Part shown: positions 54,526-64,000 of the stretch, one piece after another
Layout: each line of letters opens with the position of its first letter
Numbering within the stretch: position 1 is the first letter of the stretch
Source: Lepas anatifera
Taxonomy: Eukaryota > Arthropoda > Thecostraca > Lepadidae
Assembly: GCA_034440635.1 (NCBI GenBank)
Contig: JAOTON010002241.1
Coordinates: forward strand, 434,001 to 498,000
DNA length: 64,000 nt
Reading direction: 5' to 3'
The notes under the pieces: generated by a model
Seen by the model: the letters and a program-made list of their open reading frames with translations, nothing else
Told to the model about the DNA's origin: nothing
Database searches by the model: none
Position numbers and translations under genes: made by a program

Positions 54526-55532
54526 ACGTATAAATTGAGCATGAACAACACCACTGTGCTCCCCTACTTGCGTATCTGGCCTGGCATAATGGATCGCGTT
54601 TAGGAGAGACAACGTTCTGTGGCTGGGAGGGCAATAGCCCTTCATAACGGTGCACATCGGACATGCATCGTATCGGACTGCCATCCAGTCCTCAGGAGTG
54701 GAATGTACGGGTGCTGGGGACCAACGAGACCAGATCAGAATTGGACCTGACTTTTCTTAGATAACCCTGAAAAGTATTCATCTAACGTGATTACCTGTCA
54801 GTGATTCAAGCATCTACAAAGTGCATGTGACAGATCGGACTCGTACCCCTCCGTTTTCCGTGTCAGTCTCATCGAAGATGTTCAGTAGCACTGTCAACAA
54901 TGATCCTGTTTGCCCTCATTAGAATTCGATGGTACACCAAACCCCCAGTACAGAACAAAGAACATTTCCAAGGCTACCATGCCAAAGCTGGGGAAGAGTG
55001 TATCCGCCTGATGGGGCCAGCGCCAGTCATTGTCCGCTTATTTGTGGATGCAACACGAAACAATGTGCCACTGATACAATCAGTGGCGCGTCAGCAAGCA
55101 AACTGCAAATGGTCAACAGCCGGCTATCCCACAGATGCGCCGTACACTGGCCGAGGGTACGCCATGAATGCAATGCGTGCATAATGGGTACACGTTTTGA
55201 CACCAAGTGATGAATAGCATTAATAAATTTGGCAATCTGAAGCAGCGGACAGGGCCTGTCTGTGCCAGATGCCAGCTTGTTTCGATTGGTTGTATCTATC
55301 CAGGTGCAATTCAAGTATAAACAGTTGCAAAGGCTGCGGATTTGTCGTAGCCTGATTGATTGTTTGATTCTACGTCACCGTGTAGATATATTTGAGGCTG
55401 AATTTTGTACGGAAAACGAACTAAGTACGTCTCATCGTGAGATATGTAATGCAGATAGCACTAACAAAATTTTCCCGCTTTGAACAAAGGCATCAACCAA
55501 AAGCGAAGCTATCGCATTGAAGAAACATCACA
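54526..55532. other. Unique sequence with an unrecognised 94-residue frame
   Basis: A plus-strand frame at 54900-55184 encodes a compositionally ordinary peptide (starting MILFALIRIRWYTKPPVQ, later GEECIRLMGPAPVIVRLFVD). I do not recognise any domain. It overlaps frames on the same and opposite strand, and no splice or promoter evidence supports it. Confidence 0.25.
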
Positions 55533-55536
55533 TTAA

Positions 55537-55887
55537 AGGGAACGTGGTAATTTCATAATGAAATTTTAATTGAGATAGTCAAGTGATGGGCCATCCCGGG
55601 AAACCTCTAGATCGATATTTCATTTGTCCCAGAACGTACCGTTCGCGAAAAAAGGACATATTCACCCCTTCTCGACCCCTTCTCCCCGGTTGGTCACGAC
55701 GTGGTACAATGTGACCATGCGAACGTGACGTAATCCTCAAGCTCCACTGCACGCACAACTTTTTGCTCGGACCACTTCCAAACCGACGTGCTAAACGCGC
55801 CTTTGGTAATAGCGATTAAAGACTAGAATGGATTTGTTCATGAGTAGTTCGAAACGTGATATATGTATGTATATATATATATATACA

Positions 55888-55965
<78 letters not shown>

Positions 55966-56297
55966 TTATATATCACGAAAAATACCAGAAATTGATAAGT
56001 GTCACTTCCGTTCCCAATAAAACCCTTTTAGCTAAAAACGCTTCATTTGTATTCGTATTCATTTGTGGCACAAATCAAAAGAGGCTCAATCTGGCACAAG
56101 GTATTACCAGATCGCACACCAGTTTGCTGTCACGCTGATAAGGGCACTTCTTACTGCTAACATAGGAGCATTATAAAACGAAATGTTAAGATTATTAGCA
56201 ATTTTTAAGTAGAAAACACGGCTACATCCATTAGTTTCAACAACGATTGGCTCTAAAGTCACTGCAGTTTGGATTTCGCTAAGGTGTCATATTTCCT
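55537..56297. mobile_element. TTAA-type MITE, AGGGAATGTGG family, carrying a (TA)n tract
   Basis: TTAA at 55533-55536 and 56298-56301 flanks AGGGAACGTGGTAATTTCAT and, inverted, AGGAAATATGACACCTT. The interior matches 52639-53286 (tatttcatttgtccYagaa; gaaacgtga..; cttcatttgtattcgtattc). A (TA)n tract expanded inside it. Confidence 0.78.
55859..55964. repeat. (TA)n microsatellite
   Basis: About 100 bp of TA repeats preceded by tatatgtatgtatata and tatacatac interruptions that can form a cruciform. Confidence 0.95.
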
Positions 56298-56301
56298 TTA
56301 A

Positions 56302-57216
56302 CAAAAATTAAAACACTGAGCATATAGACGAAAAATGTTCAAGAGTGGGTCAAGGCAGTGGGTGGAAAAGACAGTTTAAGAATCCCACAAATGCACGTGA
56401 ATTTTCTTCGATTTCAGGTAGGTATTCTATCCAGGCGAAATAATGACTTATCCTCTTCCGTATTTTGCACATCTTTAAACATTTTATCATTTAAGAATCC
56501 AGAGCAATTTCCCAATGTCGACAAACAGGGCCAATCTTTTTATAACATTTAATGAATCTTATTTTCTGGCCAATATGAAAAATAGTATCCCTGAAATGGA
56601 ACAATTAGCCTAGTTTTCAGGGGGCACTTTAAGGGATATTCTGGTCTGGAAAATGTTAAGGAAATTTTTTTAGCTATAGGTCTGTTTTCGATTACATTCT
56701 TGCAAAATAATTCAGGGTGGCATCATTATTAGAGAGCGGGCGTGCAGCGCCGAAAGGTCTCTTCCACATATGGATAAAACTTTACATGTGGGTGGCAGGA
56801 CCCGGCCGTTAAGAGGCGTTCGTCACGCTATTTAAAAGCTGATATCTCCCAAAGGGTGCAAAATACCAATAAGAACAATAAGACCCCATGAACCAATCGC
56901 TCATGGGGTCTTCACCATGCTATAGCCTGATCAATTCAATTAATTACTGAACACATCAGGGATTGGTGGGGTGTTAGGGTAGCTCGTGGCAAATGAAAAC
57001 CAGGATATGTCAAATCATCCAAATGCCGTAACTTATTGTGCCATAACTCGATTTTGTCTAGTCTAAATAGGCCCAAGCCTAGTCTGCCGGTAGAGTCAAT
57101 ACTGTGACCCTAGAAGTGAAGATACGTATATATGTTTATACATACATTTAGTCCCGGAATAAACCTTTCCCGCGCAGGCACACCGGAAAGAGGTAGCAGT
57201 TCTCATCCGCACGACG
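56302..57216. other. No recognised feature
   Basis: A near-palindrome agaccccatgaacc...tcatggggtct (56880-56912) is the only structure seen. Confidence 0.4.
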
Positions 57217-57689
57217 TAGGGGAAAGTGGGGGGGTCATGGACACCGTGAGTAAGACGGACATCCCCTGTTTGGGACGAACTGACAGTGCCACGACCGGGA
57301 AAAGCGTGTAATACGCTTCCTTTTAGCGCGCACCGGTCGCAGAGCAACGTTGGGTCCGGTAGGCTATCTAGGTTGTATACAATTTTCATAATAGTAAAAA
57401 TGCAAATCATATGTTTTTTTCACAATCGAATTTGTAAGGTCATTGCATGGATGCTTTTATAGGTATTTTATTGGTATTTCGTAATATGGCTCTTCAAGAG
57501 TTCCATTTTGTTCACCGCAGTCGCTCAATGTGTAATCGCAATGGCGTCCGATTCATATCCAAGTTTGTTTAGGAATAGCAAGGTGGGGTAAGACGGACAA
57601 CACGTGTGGGGCAAGATGGACATGGTGCTCATGTTACCCCGCACAAGAGTATATTTAATGTTATATAACATAGGATTAAATAAATAAAG

Positions 57690-58432
57690 GCTGATGGTTT
57701 GGGGGAGTGGGGACACAGGGCCCGAAATGCTGGAAAACATATAATTAGATTTGGGGGTCACCCAGGGGCAGGTGTACCCTCGACCCTCAGCGCCCCCTGA
57801 AATGGTCACGGTGCCTCCTGAGATATTGATGGGCCACCTAAAGTGTCGCTTCCAGCCCCTTCCCTCAGGAGCGGCGGAGGGGCGTTCTTAGCCCTGCGAG
57901 AGGATTTGGCGCCCACTTGATAGCTTTTGCGTTCCAAAAGTGGGATCCCCTGGCAGGCGCACACCCATTATTTTATTTGGGGGGGGCAGCTGACGATAGG
58001 GGACAGTAGGCCGGTGGAGGGGGCGGCATTTTGCCTCAAGGGGTGAACTTGTTCACCCAAAGGGCGGCCAATTTTCGCATCCTGGGGCGGGGGTGAGAGC
58101 GGTGAATTGTTTGCTCCACTGACCTAGCGTAAATTTTTTTAGGGGTGGGTGTTGGGTGCATGGGTAGCAAGTCAGTGTAGGGGGCGGCATGTTGGGTGCA
58201 TAGGCGGCAGTCAGTGTAGCACTGCATCTAAAAGTCAGGTGAAGGCTCATCGTTCCCCTCGATGGGCGCCTTCGACGCTCCACATGGATGGGAGCGGCAC
58301 CTTGGCGCCAAAGCGTTTGGGGAGCCCGGGCCCGCCATCCCCTTCTGGGTGCGCGCCCGCCCCCTGATCCGGATGGTTCCCCGGCAAGGTGCCTCGCCCC
58401 CGCCCTGATCGGCGATCCTGGATCAACTTATG
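57690..58432. mobile_element. GC-rich insert ending in a CATAGGCGGATCC-type terminus
   Basis: The end gatcggcgatcctggatcaacttatg (58408-58432) is the inverted left TIR of 46209-46444. Upstream the sequence is GC-rich with aggcggcagtcagtgtag/gggggcggcatgttgggtgcat repeats (58010-58220). The left boundary is not resolved. Confidence 0.4.
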
Positions 58433-58677
58433 CACAGTTCCATGACGGTCTTTGATACTTTAATCCTCCGTCATTAAAAAAATCAGAGAAAGGCATGACC
58501 ACCTTTGACCCTTTGACGGAAAAAAGTAAGCAAAAGCCCCCTTCCCCGCGGCGGACGACATTCGCCTAGTGGGTGGATGCAGATGGAAATCTTCAAGGCC
58601 TGGTTCGATCATTTTGTTCATCTTGTCCATCTTTCCCCATGGGGTGACCATGCTACCCCATTAGGTGGGGTGAAATG

Positions 58678-58782
58678 GACTTATGCTACTTTTTCTAAAC
58701 GTTACGAAAATTTTAATAGGATAATTAAGGACTTATGCTACTTTTTTCTAAACGTTACGAAAATTTTAATAGGATAATTACA
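58678..58782 (+). repeat. 52-bp direct tandem duplication
   Basis: gacttatgctacttttt...ggataatta occurs twice in a row (58678-58729 and 58730-58782) with a single extra T in the second copy. Recent duplication is indicated. Confidence 0.95.
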
Positions 58783-58902
58783 GACACATAGCTTCTTGCA
58801 CAGTGGTAGATAAATGTCTGAATTATCTCTACAGCAAAAATGGGAACGAAACAAGCTCATTAAGTCATCGAAAACTCACACCATCGTTACGGTGTCCGTG
58901 AT

Positions 58903-59333
58903 CAGTGGCGGATCCGAGGGGGCAAAATGGCATTTGCGCCTCCCCCAACCGGAAAAGCGGATCCAAGGGGGCAAAATGGCATTTGGCCTCCCCCAACCGG
59001 AAAAGCTCGGGGCAAAACTATGTTTTTGCCCCCCCAAGCGATCGACCTCCTTTTTCCCCGACTGCTTTTTAGTTTAAAAGCGATATTTTGGTACTTTATC
59101 TCTAAACTTCAAACAGAACCAGTTAAGTTAAGAGTAAATATTGGAGCTTGGATAGGACAAAAGTATCTCGAGCCCACATTCCTTACCCTGCGAAGTTTTT
59201 TGCTTTTCGCCTCTTATACCTAAAATTTCCCGACAGATCATATTTTAGCGCAATTTTTCACTGTGACGTGTTTTTTTTTTGCTTTTCGACTTTGGTTTGC
59301 CCCTCCCAAACCGACCGACTAGATCCACCACTG
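58903..59333 (+). mobile_element. 431-bp hAT-like MITE with perfect 8-bp duplication
   Basis: CAGTGGCGGATCC and GATCCACCACTG are flanked by TCCGTGAT at 58895-58902 and 59334-59341. The left subterminal region holds a 40-bp duplication (ggatcc(g/a)agggggcaaaatggcatttg twice). It inserted into the right TIR of the TA-flanked element 57219-59355. Family members are at 35895-36425 and 31150-31529. Confidence 0.95.
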
Positions 59334-59357
59334 TCCGTGATCCCCCACTTTCCCCTA

Positions 59358-60607
59358 ATTTCGAACCTATAAATCTGATCGTGATGAAAATTACGTCATA
59401 TACTCGAGCTGATCTATGAACAAGAGATCATTGGCTACATTAAAGTTCCTGCGCCCCGTGTGCATGTGCACATTCCTCTTGATATCTCCGAAACTACTGG
59501 CTCGATTGGGCTGAAATTTGGTGAGTGTATTTTTTGCCAACACCATGATTGGATTGCGGCCGTCAACACTAAGGCTACACCTCACGTGCACACGTGTACA
59601 CCCCTCCTGTTTGAATGTATACCAAGACACTATGATCGATTGCTTCGAAATATCAGCGGAAAGATTAGAACACCCAAAAACTGTCTTCTTAAAGTGGGCA
59701 TTCCTTCTTGAATTTGAGCCTTAGTATAAGCTTTGCTCCTTAGAAAGTACGATATCAAAAAGATTCACACTTTAGGTTACAAAAGTTTAGCTTTATTTCC
59801 TCTGTGGACAGAAATATTTGCCCAGCTATGACTTACGTGCGCTTTTCATAACAAATTATTTTTTAAGACCTGTGAAGCAGCTTCAGCGTAGTGGATTGCA
59901 TGCCGAAAATTAAAATTCCAGGTCTTTTTAGGTACGCAGCGTGAAAGATTCATCCAGTCTATGTTCTCACTTCGAATTTGCGATGTCAGGGACCCGCTCG
60001 GTTTTTGGCTCCTCACGGGAAATTTACTGGTTATTATGGAATATCGGATAATCCCGGTCTCCCGACCAATAGCATAAAATAGCGAGGATAGTGTCTTAAC
60101 TGTTTTAGGAAGACGGCACACTCCGTAAGATTAAATACCAATACCGAAGTATTGTTCACCTAGCTGTCTTTTTTTCTAGAAAAAAATGTCAGGATGGTGA
60201 GACTCAGTTTTCTTCTTTTTATCTTAAACACTTTGTGAAAATTTCCGGATGTGAAAGTAAAAAAAGTTTTGATCTGACTACTGAGAACTAAACATGGCAA
60301 TTTGCGTGGTAACCAGCTCACTTGATATCCATTTCCTTATATGATTCATTTTGTCAAGATTCTGATTATCTCACACACGAAACCCCTTGATGTCATGTAA
60401 CCTTTGACCAGTTCATCGCACTCTCCCCCCATCCCCTGATGATGCTGTCCAGAGGCTGTTGGTTACTCGGACGGGAAGCTGCACTGCGCCAGGCCACTGC
60501 CAATTAACCAATTATATAAAGGGTGCGCCTAATCGGATTATGGTAGATTGGTGCGGTTGGCGTTATTGGCGATCGCGATATTGGTCGGGTCAGGGAAGCG
60601 CGGCGCG
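59358..60607. other. No recognised feature
   Basis: This is A/T-rich unique sequence up to the minisatellite. Confidence 0.4.
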
Positions 60608-61628
60608 CGGTGGACGCACAGGCGCGGCTGCAGCCGGTGGACGCACAGGCGCGGCTGTAGCCGGTGGACGCACGGGCGCAGCTGTAGCCGGTGGACGCAC
60701 AGGCGCGGCTGTAGCCGGTGGACGCACAGGCGCGGCTGCAGCCGGTGGACGCACAGACACAGCTGTAGCCGGTGGACGCACAGGCGCGGCTGCAGCCGGT
60801 GGACGCACAGGCGCGGCTGCAGCCGGTGGACGCACAGACACAGCTGTAGCCGGTGGACGCACAGGCGCGGCTGTAGCCGGTGGACGCACAGGCGCGGCTG
60901 CAGCCGGTGGACGCACAGACACAGCTGTAGCCGGTGGACGCACAGGCGCGGCTGTAGCCGGTGGACGCACAGGCACGGCTGTAGCCGGTGGACGCACAGG
61001 CACGGCTGTAGCCGGTGGACGCACAGGCGCCTGCAGCCGGTGGACGCACAGGCGCGGCTGTAGCCGTGACAAGCGCGCTAGCCGGACGAGACGGCTGTAG
61101 CCGGTGGACGCACAGGCGCGGCTGTAGCCGGTGGACGCACAGGCGCGGCTGTAGCCGGTGGATGCACAGGCGCGGCTGTAGCCGGTGGATGCACAGGCGC
61201 GGCTGTAGCCGGTGGATGCACAGGCGCAGCTGTAGCCGGTGGACGCACAGGCGCGGCTGTAGCCGGTGGACGCACAGGCGCGGCTGTAGCCGGTGGATGC
61301 ACCTTCCTACGCACATATGGCAGCTGTAAGCCTATGGACGCACCGGCAGGCTTAAGGTGGACGCACAGGCACGGCTTTAGCCGGTGGACGCACAGGCACG
61401 GCTGTAGCCGGTGGACGTACATGGCGCGGCTGCAGCTGGACGCACAGGCGCGGCTGTAGCCGTGGATGCCAGGCGCGGCTGTAGCCGGTGGACGCACAGA
61501 CGGCTGTAGCCGTGGACGCACAGGCGGGCTGTAGCCGGTGGACGCACAGGCGCGGCTGTAGCCGGTGGATGCACAGGCACGGCTGTAGCCGGTGGATGCA
61601 CAGGCACGGCTGTAGCCGGTGGCCGCTC
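60608..61628 (+). repeat. 27-bp minisatellite, about 37 units
   Basis: The unit is GGTGGACGCACAGGCGCGG plus CTGTAGCC. Variants (cagacacagctgtag) recur every third unit in 60750-60930, giving an 81-bp higher-order period. Because 27 is divisible by three and the unit is stop-free in several frames, long frames arise on both strands (213 residues plus, 270 residues minus). I regard these as repeat artefacts. The array decays at its right end (61310-61628). Confidence 0.95.
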
Positions 61629-61999
61629 CTCTTACACAGATACGTCAGCTGTGGGTGTACCCGCAGAGTTCTAGTGTGGATACATCTCGGAATGGGCGGA
61701 ATGGAGGGACTTTGATGGCCCAAGTACATTGGGCATTGCTCACCCGTGCAAAGTCCACTTGATGCGGTAGCATTTCAAGGGCCATCAGCTTTTGGAAAGC
61801 TTGCAGAAAAGACCCCAATACTATCCAAACAAGCCGAAAAAAGAAATACAACTCAGGGTTTCTGAATAAGAAAATTGCACCGTACTCCCATAAAAGTGTT
61901 CAATATTTTCAACAACTTTTATATGGACCCTTTGTTGTGGGTTTGTCAACTGCCCTACGTCCGGACGAATTTTTGGAGAAAGAATGATCTGCCTGTTCA
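61629..61999. other. No recognised feature
   Basis: Nothing is recognised. Confidence 0.4.
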
Positions 62000-62350
62000 C
62001 TCACGCATCGTAAGAGAAACGCGAGCCAAAGCATGCGCGCATGTGACAGAGCACACAGCCGGCGGCGTATTCGCGGCCCTCGCTGATCCCGTCAGCACGA
62101 TAGGCCATCTCACATGCGTCTGAATAATCCGGTTAATAATTGATAGTATCGGTGCGGCTGGAGGTCGATGGTGGGAGAGAGATGTAGCCGTCGGGAGGGC
62201 AGGGGCAGGTGGTGTTCGCTCTGTCCATGTCTACGCAGACTGCGCCTCAGGAAGCCCGCTGGGAAGGACTACAATTCAACACTGGACGAACGCGGCCGGT
62301 GGCAGCAGACACAAAGTGGTCCGAATGTGCGGCAAGAAAACAAAACACGT
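62000..62350. other. GC-richer single-copy block
   Basis: gcacacagccggcggcgtattcgcggccctcgctgatcc is followed by ccggttaataattgatag. No recognisable domain occurs in the 82-83 residue frames. Candidate regulatory block. Confidence 0.28.
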
Positions 62351-62519
62351 ATATTATCTTGCCAGAAATTGCATCGGTGGGAGAATTCATATCATAAAAT
62401 CGAATCGTTTGAGCACTAGAGTCATCCTTTCCTTTTATGCTTCATACATTTAATCATTCACTGATTCATTTGGTGTTATTTCAATGAAAAGTATCCAAAA
62501 CGATTGAGATTACATACAG
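62351..62519. other. A/T-rich spacer
   Basis: Nothing is recognised. Confidence 0.4.
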
Positions 62520-62830
62520 TGTCTGCCATCATCAGCCGTAAATAAATATCGCGTGTCTGGTCCTCGGTTGATCTCGCGGCGGGTCGGTCGGTTTGAATCT
62601 AAGCTGGACCGGGGCACGTCAGTTGTGTAGGCGTCGCGCTCGGCGACGGACAGTATCGATGTTCTATAATTGCCTGTCAACCGGCGACATAAAGTGTTGG
62701 TGCTTCGTCTCGATTGCAGGCGTGCCGGCCAACTAACGGTTCTCGGCGTGGCTACTGGCACTGCATCACAGCCCTGCGGCCATCATTTCTCAGCCGCCAT
62801 GTTCTGGATGAAGTCTGACGCGCATGTAAC
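62520..62830. other. CpG-containing single-copy block
   Basis: tcgcggcgggtcggtcggtttg, gtcgcgctcggcgacggacag and cagccgccatgttctgg (a YY1-like core) occur within 300 bp. An 83-residue minus-strand frame shows no recognisable domain. Confidence 0.28.
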
Positions 62831-63788
62831 ATAATGTCGGTCACAGGCTGCACGGTGAAGGCTGCTAAATCCAAATGGCAGTCGTTTCAATGCAAAACAA
62901 TTTGTTAAGTTATTTCATTTCATATTTTTTATGGACTTGATCAAATTTATCAGTGTCTCATGCATCCCCATGGGTAAAGATAAAGGTAGTATACTTTCGT
63001 AAATAGACAAAGGCTAGTCAGGCTGAATTCCCTAAACGCCTTACTAACCTCGGGCTCTGAATATCAAGAGCTTAATGATCCCTTAGCATCACGACAATAC
63101 TTTTCGGGAAGCCTAACCAGGGAAAATTACAAGGGACAGTTTCTGCGTTCGAGCAGTGTTCACCTTCTCTTATTGGATTAAGTGCTGTTCTCAAATAACT
63201 GAATACAGTGACTGTCAATATTGACTCACGTCAGTCATCAAAGGTTACCTCTAGTGACAATGACTCAGCATAGAATGATGGACTGCATTTTGTTCTAACA
63301 AACCACATCGTCTAACCCAATGAAAAACCACATAATCATCATGAACTATTAAATTTTTTTCTAAGTTTCCAATGCGTAACCCCACAATATGTTGCCTTTG
63401 TTAATCTCACACAAAGGCAACTTATTGCATTATCATTTTCCCATCCATTAAATTCAGCTACGCTGGTCAAACTTTTAGAATTATTCATTCGTTACCCACC
63501 TTGACACTAACAAATGTTGGTCGTAATGGTTTTCATCTGCTAAAAAAGTGAGCTGCTATGACCTAACACAACATTGATGTTCTAGACAATGATTGGAAAA
63601 TGGCGAGCGAACGGTTTTGCAGAAGCCAAAGCGTACGAGGAGAACTTTGGTGAGTTATTCAACCCTCAAAAGTTTCGCAGCAACGGAACCCCTCTGACGT
63701 TGTGCGGCTTGCGACCAGGTTGACAGCTTTGCACTGTGTGTTATTTGGAAACGTGGGACAAGAGCAACACAATGCTATTCGAACCAAA
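62831..63788. other. No recognised feature
   Basis: This is A/T-rich unique sequence. Confidence 0.4.
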
Positions 63789-63876
63789 GTCACCGATGTC
63801 ACCTGCATCAAAGCCACCGATGCCACCTGCATCAAAGCCACCGATGCCACCTGCATCAAAGTCACCGATGTCGTCA
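63789..63876 (+). repeat. 24-bp tandem repeat, 3.6 copies
   Basis: Units of gYcaccgatgYcacctgcat plus caaa start at 63789, 63813, 63837 and 63861. Frames on both strands stay open through it. A short coding repeat cannot be excluded, but no gene context is visible. Confidence 0.9.
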
Positions 63877-64000
63877 TCGCCGTTTACCGCGCCCGTCACT
63901 TCAGGATCTCCATTCTGATCTCTCACGCTGAGGCGACGCCTAACGGCCCTCCGCCAACACTCAGCGTAAATAAATGACGGCGACCAATAAAAATTGACAA
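63877..64000. other. Window end, nothing recognised
   Basis: Nothing is recognised. Confidence 0.4.

Larger units (their letters stand above)
57219..59355. mobile_element. TA-flanked mariner/pogo-like element, about 2.1 kb with insertions
   Basis: TA at 57217-57218 and 59356-59357 flanks GGGGAAAGTGGGGG and its complement CCCCCACTTTCCCC. After removing the hAT MITE at 58903-59333, the TIR continues to TCA(Y)GGACACCGT on both sides. Inside are gtaagacggaca (57250, 57588) and caagatggaca (57610) subterminal repeats. No transposase is present. The internal sequence also contains a hAT-like right end at 58432 and a 52-bp tandem duplication. Confidence 0.8.

Noticed and set aside
60459..61316. Long open frames on both strands (213 and 270 residues) through the 27-bp array
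   Set aside because: The unit length is a multiple of three and stop-poor, so open frames on both strands follow automatically. There is no recognisable domain, start context or splice evidence.

Overview
This window looks like metazoan, most probably invertebrate, nuclear DNA. It has an AT-rich background, tRNA-derived SINEs, many short terminal-inverted-repeat (TIR) elements, long microsatellites and minisatellites, and no long open reading frames outside tandem repeats. I cannot name the species. I found no intact protein-coding gene and no functional tRNA or rRNA gene. The only coding-like sequence I recognise is a broken C-terminal piece of a piggyBac-type transposase (about 47738-48134, minus strand).

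The layout is dominated by nested transposons. The main discovery is three very long elements at 2092-7964, 9288-16923 and 35808-42262. Each starts with CAGG/CAGT, ends with the matching inverted repeat, and is flanked by a perfect 8-bp target duplication (CAACTGGG, TGCCGTGG, CCCTGAAC). They therefore behave like hAT-superfamily elements, but none has a transposase and each is 5.9-7.6 kb long. Two of the three are filled with GC-rich tandem arrays: a 21-bp GGGCCCC unit at 9590-11470 and a roughly 19-25-bp GGGGCGCC unit at 38610-42080. The third is filled with AGGTCA-rich elements. Short hAT-like elements with 8-bp duplications lie at 58903-59333, 35895-36425, 42691-42849, 46209-46444 and 31120-31977.

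A second class inserts at TTAA. Members are at 5236-6236, 6438-7573, 23641-24883, 29150-29600, 52639-53286 and 55537-56297, with further partial copies. Several of them place a G-run/C-run palindrome just inside the TIR. One family is extraordinarily dense in AGGTCA/TGACCT hexamers. A third class is flanked by TA and has mariner/pogo-like TIRs (34846-35679, 57219-59355). A tRNA-derived SINE family occurs about ten times (for example 994-1171, 7095-7207, 20250-20395, 54370-54525), and two copies are split by hAT insertions.

Tandem repeats outside the giant elements are a 128-bp (TC)n tract at 27414, an 18-bp minisatellite at 27716-27935, a 27-bp minisatellite at 60608-61628 and a 24-bp repeat at 63789. 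Between the repeats sit short non-coding blocks with GC-rich segments and TAAT-type motifs (around 8260, 25600, 26750, 29760, 43380, 45420, 50370, 51170, 62000 and 62520). One block (34160-34700) carries an RFX X-box, a CCAAT box, a YY1-like site and a consensus splice donor, so it may be a promoter with a first exon. The whole reads as a gene-poor intergenic or large-intron region repeatedly colonised by non-autonomous DNA transposons.
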